This document shows, one piece after another, positions 9,666 through 16,255 of a stretch of DNA of 64,000 nt. The notes beneath the pieces are model-generated. The model was not told where the DNA came from, did no database searches, and saw nothing but the letters and a program-made list of their open reading frames with translations. A program made the translations under genes and the position numbers. Source of the DNA: Actinomycetes bacterium (GTDB lineage: Bacteria > Actinomycetota > Coriobacteriia > Coriobacteriales > Eggerthellaceae). Within the stretch, counting starts at the first letter, position 1, and each line of letters opens with the position of its first letter. The stretch lies in contig JAEZDJ010000060.1 of NCBI GenBank assembly GCA_023429565.1, forward strand, positions 1 to 64,000, in the 5' to 3' direction.

Positions 9666-10622
9666 ATGACAGACCAGACTCAAATCACCCTCACCACTCC
9701 GGCAAGCGTGGATATGGCGCGCATTGTGGGACCCGCAGACGAGATACTCCATGTCGTGCAGGATGCGTTCCATGCCCGGATTACTGTGCGGGGAGACGTG
9801 ATCTCCCTTGAGGGGGATCCCCTTGAGGTGCAGTCCTTGACGGCTCTGTTTTCCGATCTCATCGAGCTCGCTGACGGCGGGGAGGATCCCACCGTCGAGT
9901 ATGTGCGCAGGGCTGTGGAACTTCTCCATACGGCTGAATTCTCGCCGCGGGCGCTGCGGGAGGACATCCTGCTCACCTACCGCGGACGGGCCATCAGGCC
10001 CAAGACGGCAGGACAGAAGCGTTATGTGGACGCCATTCGTTCCCACACCATCACATTTGGCATTGGGCCCGCCGGCACCGGAAAGACCTACCTGGCCATG
10101 GCTATGGCGGTGGCCGCCCTCAAACGCAAAGAAGTGGGACGCATCATCCTCACGCGCCCCATCGTGGAGGCGGGCGAAAGCCTGGGATTCCTGCCTGGAA
10201 CCATCAATGAGAAGGTGGATCCGTACATCAGGCCGCTGTACGACGCGCTGTTCGACATGACCGACATGGAGCGGGCGCTGCAGCTCATCGAGGGAGGCAT
10301 CATCGAGATCGCCCCCCTCGCCTTCATGAGGGGACGCACCTTGAATGACAGCTTCATCATTCTTGACGAAGCTCAAAACACAACGGCGGAACAGATGAAG
10401 ATGTTCCTCACGCGCCTCGGCTTTGGCTCGAGGATGGTTGTCACGGGAGACGTGACTCAGCTCGACCTGCCTCACGGGGCGTCGGGACTCAAGGGCGTGC
10501 GGGAGATACTCGATGGCATCGACGACATCTCGTTCTGCGATTTTTCCGGAAAAGACGTGGTGCGGCATTCCTTGGTTGCCGCAATCGTCTCGGCCTACGA
10601 CCGATCAACCAGAAAGGCCTGA
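9666..10622 (+). CDS. phoH: PhoH family ATPase
   Basis: PhoH-family proteins are cytoplasmic P-loop ATPases, probably RNA-related. At 318 aa this matches the PhoH-like subfamily. The Walker A GPAGTGKT is near residue 135 and the Walker B-like FIILDEAQN near 230, with VTGDVTQLDLP after it. It heads the widespread phoH-ybeY-dgkA-era cluster, with ybeY starting three bases after its stop. YbeY and Era both act in ribosome maturation, so a role in rRNA or RNA metabolism is the usual inference. The start has no ribosome binding site; see the adjacent -10 element. Confidence 0.93.
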   Translation: MTDQTQITLTTPASVDMARIVGPADEILHVVQDAFHARITVRGDVISLEGDPLEVQSLTALFSDLIELADGGEDPTVEYVRRAVELLHTAEFSPRALREDILLTYRGRAIRPKTAGQKRYVDAIRSHTITFGIGPAGTGKTYLAMAMAVAALKRKEVGRIILTRPIVEAGESLGFLPGTINEKVDPYIRPLYDALFDMTDMERALQLIEGGIIEIAPLAFMRGRTLNDSFIILDEAQNTTAEQMKMFLTRLGFGSRMVVTGDVTQLDLPHGASGLKGVREILDGIDDISFCDFSGKDVVRHSLVAAIVSAYDRSTRKA

Positions 10623-10625
10623 GCA

Positions 10626-11093
10626 ATGGATATCCAAATCAACTACGACTATCGTCAGGAGGACCTCGAGGGGCTTCCGCTGCAAGGACTCGCTCAGTTC
10701 GTGCTGTCGCATGAAGACAAGCCCTCCACGACGGAGGCTTCCGTGAGTTTCGTGACCGACGAGGCCATTGCCGATCTCAATGAGCGCTATCGTCACAAGG
10801 AAGGTTCCACCGACGTGCTGTCCTTCGAGTGCGACAACGTCTCCGACGAGTTCTCTTCCTCGGCATTTGCGGACGGGTCGGTTTACGAATTGGGCGACGT
10901 CGTCATCGCCCCCGATGTCGCCGCTCGTCAGACCCTCGAATTTGGCACGACGTTCGAGGAGGAGATCAGCCTCCTTCTCGTCCATGGCCTGCTGCACCTC
11001 TGCGGGTACGATCATATAGAGGACGATGAGGCCGAAGTCATGGAGCAGCAAGAGGCTGCCATACTTGCCGCATGGTCCCAGCGCACCGCTTGA
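10626..11093 (+). CDS. ybeY: Endoribonuclease YbeY (16S rRNA maturation)
   Basis: YbeY is a zinc-dependent endoribonuclease needed for 16S rRNA 3' maturation and ribosome quality control. The 155-aa protein carries the family signature with three metal-binding histidines in HGLLHLCGYDH, near residue 120. The start at 10626 follows phoH by three bases. It precedes dgkA and era, the classical neighbours. Confidence 0.95.
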   Translation: MDIQINYDYRQEDLEGLPLQGLAQFVLSHEDKPSTTEASVSFVTDEAIADLNERYRHKEGSTDVLSFECDNVSDEFSSSAFADGSVYELGDVVIAPDVAARQTLEFGTTFEEEISLLLVHGLLHLCGYDHIEDDEAEVMEQQEAAILAAWSQRTA

Positions 11094-11113
11094 CTCCCGG
11101 AAAAGCGCCGACC

Positions 11114-11584
11114 ATGGAATCGCGAAAGACGCCGCGCGACGAGCCGGATGCCTGTCCGCCGTCCGGCTGTGCCGACAGCTCGTCCTTTGTTCGCAACGAC
11201 ATCGACAAGGCGCGGGGTTCCCGTTTTTCGCTTGCGTGCGCATTTGCCTGCGCTTGGCGTGGCCTGACCCATGCCGTTCGCACGCAACGCAACATGAAGA
11301 TACACCTTGTCGCATCCGTCGCAGCCATCGTTCTCGGCCTTGCCCTTTCTCTTGATTCTGCAAGCTGGGCCGCGGTCATGCTGTGCATCGCCCTGGTATT
11401 CTCGATGGAATGCATGAACACGGCAGTCGAGTCGTTGGTCGATCTCGTTTCTCCCGACTATCATGAGCTTGCCCGCCGAGCAAAGGACTGTGCCGCCTCC
11501 GCGGTTCTCGTCGCGTCGCTGGCTGCCCTTGTGGTGGCCGGCATCGTGTTCCTTCCTCGTCTCATAGCGCTTATTGTTGGCTGA
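11114..11584 (+). CDS. dgkA: Undecaprenol/diacylglycerol kinase (DgkA family)
   Basis: This small integral-membrane lipid kinase phosphorylates undecaprenol or diacylglycerol. In Gram-positives the substrate is usually undecaprenol, recycled for cell-wall synthesis. The hallmark ECMNTAVESLVD follows the second hydrophobic segment, and a third membrane segment ends the protein. About 40 extra polar residues precede the core. I chose the ATG at 11114 (156 aa), which has GGAAAAG nine bases upstream. An ATG at 11072 would overlap ybeY by 22 bases and has no better site. Era follows 34 bases later. Confidence 0.9.
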   Translation: MESRKTPRDEPDACPPSGCADSSSFVRNDIDKARGSRFSLACAFACAWRGLTHAVRTQRNMKIHLVASVAAIVLGLALSLDSASWAAVMLCIALVFSMECMNTAVESLVDLVSPDYHELARRAKDCAASAVLVASLAALVVAGIVFLPRLIALIVG

Positions 11585-11618
11585 TTGGAACAGACTAGAT
11601 AAGAAAGGGCATGCCTCC

Positions 11619-12524
11619 ATGTCAGAAAGCGTACTTCATTCCGGCTTCGTCACGCTTGTCGGCCGGCCGAATGCCGGCAAGTCAACTTTGATCAACAGCG
11701 TGATGGGGAAGAAGATAGCCATCACCTCGAACACGGTGCAAACGACACGGCATCGCTTTCGGGCCGTGTTGACCCGCGACGGGTTTCAGCTTGTCTTGGT
11801 TGACACCCCCGGGCTGCACAAGCCCCACGATGCCCTTGGCGAGGAGCTGAACATCTCCGCCCTCAAGGCGCTCGAAGACGTCGACGTCGCGGTCATGCTC
11901 GTCGATGCCTCAAAGCCGGTCGGAGCTGGCGACGAATGGGTGGCCTCCCAACTTGGGCGCAGCAGGGCGAAGAAGGTTCTTGTGCTGTCCAAGGCCGATC
12001 TGGTCGACGAAGCGCGCTTGGTCGCTCAGCAGAAAGCGTCAGAAGGACTCTGCGCGTGGGATGCCGTGATAGCCCTGTCTGCGCAGACCGGCAAAAACGT
12101 CGCTGAATTCGTCGACATCGTCTCGGCCATGTTGCCCGAAGGCCCAGCCTGGTTTCCAGCCGACATGGAGACCGACCAACCCCTTGAGGTCATCGTGTCC
12201 GAATTCGTCCGCGAGAAGATACTGCGCTCGTTTCATGATGAGGTGCCCCACGCCATCGGCGTTCGGGTGGACGAGATGAACTACGACAAGAAAAAAGACC
12301 TCCATCGGATTTTTGCCATCATCTATGTCGAGCGCGACAGTCAGAAGGGGATCATCATCGGAAAGGGAGGGAGCGCCATCCGGCAGATTGGCATCGAAGC
12401 ACGTGCCGATCTCGAGCAGATGCTCGGCACCCGGGTCTTTCTCGACCTTTCGGTCAAGGTGAAGAAGAACTGGCGGAAGGATGCCAGCCAGATCCGCCGT
12501 TTCGGCTATGGCGAGGGAGCCTGA
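11619..12524 (+). CDS. era: GTPase Era
   Basis: Era is an essential GTPase that binds the 3' end of 16S rRNA during 30S assembly. The 301-aa protein has G1 GRPNAGKST at residues 15-23, the conserved TVQTTRHR in switch I, DTPGL and a G4 SKAD. The C-terminal KH domain carries GIIIGKGGSAIRQIG, about residues 245-260. I chose the ATG at 11619, preceded by GAAAGGG. The frame is open upstream to 11574, but that part overlaps dgkA. A hairpin follows the stop. Confidence 0.97.
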   Translation: MSESVLHSGFVTLVGRPNAGKSTLINSVMGKKIAITSNTVQTTRHRFRAVLTRDGFQLVLVDTPGLHKPHDALGEELNISALKALEDVDVAVMLVDASKPVGAGDEWVASQLGRSRAKKVLVLSKADLVDEARLVAQQKASEGLCAWDAVIALSAQTGKNVAEFVDIVSAMLPEGPAWFPADMETDQPLEVIVSEFVREKILRSFHDEVPHAIGVRVDEMNYDKKKDLHRIFAIIYVERDSQKGIIIGKGGSAIRQIGIEARADLEQMLGTRVFLDLSVKVKKNWRKDASQIRRFGYGEGA

Positions 12525-12532
12525 GCTTCATG

Positions 12533-12549
12533 CGCTCTGAACGAGAGCG
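12533..12549 (+). terminator. Possible terminator after era
   Basis: CGCTCT pairs with AGAGCG across a 5-base loop, and GGGGTTTCT follows. The stem is short and the T-run weak, so this is a modest candidate for ending the phoH-era transcript. Confidence 0.4.
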
Positions 12550-12619
12550 GGGTTTCTGCAGGTATTGTCACGAAGCAGACGTTCGTCGTGATGCGGTCTC
12601 GATGTGCATGGTTTTCCGT

Positions 12620-12625
12620 TACAAT
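12620..12625 (+). promoter_or_regulatory. Candidate -10 element for the PASTA gene
   Basis: TACAAT lies 32 bases before the ATG at 12658 and is followed by a strong ribosome binding site (GGAGGA, 12643-12648). No clear -35 is seen. Confidence 0.35.
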
Positions 12626-12657
12626 GGGCGGTATCATCACATGGAGGAGACAAGAGC

Positions 12658-14070
12658 ATGATTTGTCCGCACTGCCATTCCGAAAACAGAGACGGCGCCC
12701 GATTCTGCGATGCATGCGGAACGCCGCTCGATGAGGTTTCCGTTTCCGAAAGCCCTCTTCTCGGAGAGCCTCAGGAAGAAACATTTTCCCCAATCGTCGA
12801 GGATGACGATCGGGATTTCGCGTCTCTTTCCTCCGTCGGAGTCGAAGAAGACCTCGACGACGGGGAAGGGTTTGACTCCGAGGGTCCCGACGCGGAGAGG
12901 GGCGAAGGGGAGCCGGGCGGAGATCGCACTGCCGTCTTGCAAGCAATACCGTCTCCTGCGGCTCGCAGCGCATCTGCCTCCAAGAGGGTTTCCGACACGG
13001 CCGGCATCGACGAGATCCTCGTTGACGCCGGCTATGCTCCGCCAAGGGCGACTTGGCGTTCGGGCGACACCATGGAAATGCCTCGGATAGAAGGCGAACC
13101 CGCTCCCAAGCAAAAGGAGTTTCGGGCCCCCGACCCAAACGCCGATAAAGGCGGCAAGGGAAAGGTCGTGGCCATTGCGGTCGCCGTGGTGGTTCTCCTC
13201 TTGGCTGCAGCTGCAGCCATCACGTATCACATGGAGCTTTGGGGCGGAAAGACCCTGCCCGATGTGGTGGGATACACGCAATCCGATGCCCAGTATGTGC
13301 TTGAGGGAAAGGGCTTTTCCGTTCGTGCTCTCCAGTCGAAGTCCGATGAGACGGAGGGGGTCGTCCTCCTGACGGATCCAAGCGCAGGCGCCCGACAGGC
13401 GTCCGGCACAGAAATCGTCATTCACGTGTCGGTTTCCCGCGTGGTTCCCGACGTGACCGGAAAGCAGCGCGATGCCGCTGCGAGGATGTTCGACGACGAG
13501 GGTCTCGAAAACGTCACGGTCGTGGAGCAGAGAAGCGATGAGGCGGAAGGGGTTGTTCTTGCGGTTTCCCCTGCCGCCGGAACCAAGGCGAAGGCCGCCG
13601 CTCCCATCACCATCACCGTTGCCGTGCCCTACACCGTTCCCGACGTCTCTGGACAGACGTGGGACGAGGCGGCCGCTTCGCTTGAGGAGGGGGGCTATCT
13701 CTCCCTTGCAAGCTACGAGTACAACGAGAACGTCACTCCCGGCACAGTACTGAGAACAGAACCCGGATCAGGTGAAAAGCTAGTTTCGGGCTCCACGGTC
13801 ACCGTGGTCGTCGCCCTGTCTCGCGCAGCTGAGCTGGAAGCGGCCGCACGGTCGTACCTTCAAGGTGCCGGAACCGTCAGCATCGGCGGCACCACCTACG
13901 AAATCGCCAGCGTCGATGCCGTGAAATACCTCGGGAGCGACCAGACGTCGTTCACCATCACGGGGTCCGCCGTGACGACGCTCGATGGGGAAACCGTCCG
14001 TGGCTCGGCGAAGCAGAAGAGCGCGACGATCACCTGGAACAGCGCCAATGAAATCGTGAGCATAGCGTAG
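12658..14070 (+). CDS. Zinc-ribbon membrane protein with three PASTA domains
   Basis: The 470-aa protein begins with a zinc ribbon (CPHC at residues 3-6 and CDAC about 18-21). An acidic low-complexity region follows, then one membrane segment at about 168-190. Three tandem PASTA repeats come next, with starts LPDVVGYT, VPDVTGKQ and VPDVSGQT, from about residue 200 to 385. A C-terminal domain of about 85 residues ends the protein. PASTA domains bind muropeptides or lipid II outside the cell, so the expected topology is zinc ribbon inside and PASTA outside. There is no kinase domain. The ATG at 12658 has GGAGGA ten bases upstream. Peptidoglycan sensing is inferred. Confidence 0.85.
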   Translation: MICPHCHSENRDGARFCDACGTPLDEVSVSESPLLGEPQEETFSPIVEDDDRDFASLSSVGVEEDLDDGEGFDSEGPDAERGEGEPGGDRTAVLQAIPSPAARSASASKRVSDTAGIDEILVDAGYAPPRATWRSGDTMEMPRIEGEPAPKQKEFRAPDPNADKGGKGKVVAIAVAVVVLLLAAAAAITYHMELWGGKTLPDVVGYTQSDAQYVLEGKGFSVRALQSKSDETEGVVLLTDPSAGARQASGTEIVIHVSVSRVVPDVTGKQRDAAARMFDDEGLENVTVVEQRSDEAEGVVLAVSPAAGTKAKAAAPITITVAVPYTVPDVSGQTWDEAAASLEEGGYLSLASYEYNENVTPGTVLRTEPGSGEKLVSGSTVTVVVALSRAAELEAAARSYLQGAGTVSIGGTTYEIASVDAVKYLGSDQTSFTITGSAVTTLDGETVRGSAKQKSATITWNSANEIVSIA

Positions 14071-14082
14071 GCGGCGAGAACC

Positions 14083-14853
14083 GTGGCTCAGGAGACCTAC
14101 GCCGCGCGCGTCATCGTGTTGCGCAAGACGAAGCTCGGCGAAGCCGACCTCATCCTGACCATGCTTGCGGAAAACGGTTCCCAGATACGCGCCGTCGCAA
14201 AGGGGGCCCGCAAGCCCGCAGGTTCTTTTGCCGCGAGGCTCGAGCTCTATTCCGTCGTCGATGCGCTCCTTGCCCGGGGGAGGACGCTTGACATCGTCAA
14301 GGAGGCGCGCCTCGTCGAAAGCAACGAAGCGCTGCGCCGGGACATGGAACATGCTGCAGCGGCGGCTCCCATGGCGGAGCTTCTTGACCGAGAGACGCAG
14401 ATGGGTCTCGAGAATCCACAGCTGTTCGCGCTCACCCGGGCAGCGTTTTCCTGCCTGGGCGGCGTTGGCGCCGACAAAGCGCCCCTCATTTGCGCAGCCC
14501 ATCTTCTCAAGGCCCTTGCCTTCGCCGGCCTGCGTCCGAACCTTGGCACGTGCGTGACATGCGGAGCGTCCGTTTCCTTGGAGGGGCCTGAGGGACTTGT
14601 TCATGTCTCGTATCGCGAGGGGGGGACCATCTGCCGCACGTGCAGTGCCCATGTGGAAACGGTCATGGTTCCCGTCTCCACGATCAACGCCGTCAACGCG
14701 CTCATCTCATCGACGTTTTCCGAGCTGACGGTCTTGGACATGGACGTTTCGTCCTCGTTTGCGGTGCTGAGGTTCTGTCAACAATGGATACGCGAGCATG
14801 TGGGAGCAAACCTCAAATCGCTCAGCTTCCTGTTCACATGCGGCATGTTCTGA
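14083..14853 (+). CDS. recO: DNA repair protein RecO
   Basis: RecO works with RecF and RecR in loading RecA onto SSB-coated single-stranded DNA. The 256-aa protein starts with an OB-fold whose opening, RVIVLRKTKLGEADLILTML, is typical. The zinc-binding cysteine pattern lies in the C-terminal half (CVTCG and CRTC, about 157-190). A GTG at 14083 is the start. In Firmicutes recO commonly follows era; here the PASTA gene is inserted between them, with only 12 bases separating it from recO. Confidence 0.92.
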   Translation: MAQETYAARVIVLRKTKLGEADLILTMLAENGSQIRAVAKGARKPAGSFAARLELYSVVDALLARGRTLDIVKEARLVESNEALRRDMEHAAAAAPMAELLDRETQMGLENPQLFALTRAAFSCLGGVGADKAPLICAAHLLKALAFAGLRPNLGTCVTCGASVSLEGPEGLVHVSYREGGTICRTCSAHVETVMVPVSTINAVNALISSTFSELTVLDMDVSSSFAVLRFCQQWIREHVGANLKSLSFLFTCGMF

Positions 14854-14957
14854 GAAGGCGTCGACCACCCGGCACGTCACCCGTCCGCCTGATTTCTCGA
14901 AAATGAGACTTTCACTGTGAGAAAATGAAGTCCTCAGACAGATGATAGGAGCACTGC

Positions 14958-15227
14958 ATGTACACCTTCACTCCCCGGGGCGTCTGCCCACGGTCGATCG
15001 CTATTGAACTCGAGGGAGACACCGTCTCGCACGTCGATTTCGTGGGGGGATGCAACGGCAATCTCAAAGCCATATCGAAAGTGGTCGAGGGCATGTCGGT
15101 CGACGAGGTTGCCAGACTGTGGCAAGGAAACACGTGTGGAGCAAAGCAGACCTCATGCGTCGACCAGCTTGTTCGGGGTCTGCGCGAGGCTCAGCGGGCG
15201 AACGCCGAGCCCTCCGCCGCAAGGTAG
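14958..15227 (+). CDS. TSCPD domain protein (TIGR03905-type)
   Basis: This 89-aa protein has the TSCPD-type ending QTSCVDQLVRGL and the upstream GGCNGNL segment typical of the TIGR03905 family. Four cysteines (residues 10, 32, 60 and 67) may bind metal or form redox pairs. TSCPD domains also occur at the C-terminus of B12-dependent ribonucleotide reductases, but the stand-alone family has no established role. It seems to form its own transcription unit. Confidence 0.85.
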   Translation: MYTFTPRGVCPRSIAIELEGDTVSHVDFVGGCNGNLKAISKVVEGMSVDEVARLWQGNTCGAKQTSCVDQLVRGLREAQRANAEPSAAR

Positions 15228-15244
15228 CGATGCGCAACCGATGC

Positions 15245-15377
15245 CGCGAGCGCGAGAAAGGGCAAGAGGTGAGCTTGCGAAACTCGGTTCGCAGAGCAGC
15301 TTCAAAGCAAAGAGCCAGTTCGGAAGTTTAACGAAACGGGTCATCAGCGAGTCGTCTTGCCCTTTCTCGCGCTCGCG
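15245..15377. repeat. 133-nt element closed by 23-bp perfect inverted repeats
   Basis: Bases 15245-15267 are the exact reverse complement of 15355-15377 (23 of 23). The intervening 87 bases contain a further hairpin, TGCGAA pairing with TTCGCA. The element could be a structured RNA with a long closing stem or a small non-autonomous mobile element. No target-site duplication is obvious at the ends. Confidence 0.7.
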
Positions 15378-15545
15378 CCGTTTTAGCGGAGCCGATCGTC
15401 GAACCCAGGTAAAGCAGCGGGCAGACGCACGCTGTCGCCCTTGAGGGCAACCCCCCAGGGCGAATGCCCGACAGGCGCATCTCCGAGCGGCATGCGTCCA
15501 CGATTTTCTTTTGTGGGTAACCTATGGGCGGACGCACCTGCACGG

Positions 15546-15574
15546 TTGCCGCCGCCCTGATCTTCGCATACAAT
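15546..15574 (+). promoter_or_regulatory. Promoter of rpsO
   Basis: A -35 of TTGCCG (15546-15551), a 17-base spacer and a -10 of TACAAT (15569-15574) make a near-consensus housekeeping promoter. The start site would be near 15581, giving rpsO a leader of roughly 145 nt. Confidence 0.65.
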
Positions 15575-15591
15575 AGATGGGCTGCAAAAAT

Positions 15592-15705
15592 GCAGGCACT
15601 TCGTTCTTGGCTCGCATGCGCCACCGCTTGCCCGCCCAGAACGAAGCATGGAGCGTGCGCATCTGACGATGTCGCACAGAACAGCATCGCTCAAGAAGGC
15701 GATGC
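15592..15705 (+). promoter_or_regulatory. Structured rpsO leader, possible S15 autoregulatory element
   Basis: Two stems can form between the promoter and rpsO. CTTCGTTCT near 15600 pairs with AGAACGAAG near 15646. GCATCGC (15684-15690) pairs perfectly with GCGATGC (15699-15705), just before the ribosome binding site GGTGGAG. S15 is known to repress its own translation through leader structures in several bacteria. The match here is structural inference only. Confidence 0.4.
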
Positions 15706-15725
15706 AAAGGAAAGGTGGAGGCGTC

Positions 15726-16013
15726 ATGGCCAACAAAGATTCCATCAGCAAAGAGCGCACCCTTGAGCTCATCCAGGAATTCGGCAAAGGTGAAGGCGAT
15801 TCCGGCAGCGCAGAGGTGCAGATCGCCATTCTTTCGGAGCGTATCAAGAACCTCACGGAGCACTTGAAGTCGCACAAGAAGGACAACCACACACGACGTG
15901 GGCTCATGATGCTCATCGGCAAACGACGCGGCCTTCTCAAGTACATCAAGGCTCGCGACATCGAAGAATACCGCGGGCTCATCAAGAAACTCGGAATCCG
16001 CGACAACATCTAG
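15726..16013 (+). CDS. rpsO: 30S ribosomal protein S15
   Basis: S15 is a primary 16S rRNA-binding protein of the small subunit. The 95-aa sequence has the family core, including GSAEVQIAILSERI, LTEHLKSHKKDNHTRRGL and KRRGLLKYI. The ATG at 15726 follows GGTGGAG at the right distance; an upstream in-frame ATG at 15648 is not supported. rpsO followed by pnp is a conserved gene pair across bacteria. Confidence 0.98.
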   Translation: MANKDSISKERTLELIQEFGKGEGDSGSAEVQIAILSERIKNLTEHLKSHKKDNHTRRGLMMLIGKRRGLLKYIKARDIEEYRGLIKKLGIRDNI

Positions 16014-16017
16014 GACG

Positions 16018-16055
16018 CTTGCACGAAAGCCCGCTTAGGCGGGCTTTCGTGCAAG
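16018..16055 (+). terminator. rpsO terminator
   Basis: A perfect 17-bp stem (16018-16034 with 16039-16055) and a TTAG loop begins five bases after the rpsO stop. The core, AAAGCCCGC paired with GCGGGCTTT, has the look of an intrinsic terminator. The outer stem extends it in place of a long T-run. Confidence 0.8.
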
Positions 16056-16076
16056 GAGGGCAAGGCCTTGCCCTCC
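16055..16076. repeat. 22-bp perfect palindrome after the rpsO terminator
   Basis: GGAGGGCAAGG (16055-16065) is followed directly by its reverse complement. With no loop it is a better candidate for a protein-binding site than for a hairpin. It sits between the rpsO terminator and pnp. Confidence 0.6.
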
Positions 16077-16255
16077 CATCATGTTTTCGATGGGGCGCAA
16101 GGTGATCAAGGCACAGCCGGAAGCGAATGCTTCCTCTGTATAAGCGGTCGGGAACGCAAGGGCGAACTCGCTCGCGACGGTGTGAAACCTAACGTAGCTG
16201 CCGTCGAAGACGCTTGCGTGCAATAGGGCCCGCGAGACAAAGAGAAAGAGCAAGT

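Larger units (their letters stand above)
15228..15725. other. 498-base non-coding region upstream of rpsO
   Basis: I see no gene here. The region contains a 133-nt unit bounded by 23-bp perfect inverted repeats (15245-15377) and a consensus-like promoter (15546-15574). Downstream of that is a structured leader of about 145 nt before rpsO. Open frames crossing it lack ribosome binding sites and are probably chance. Confidence 0.6.
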
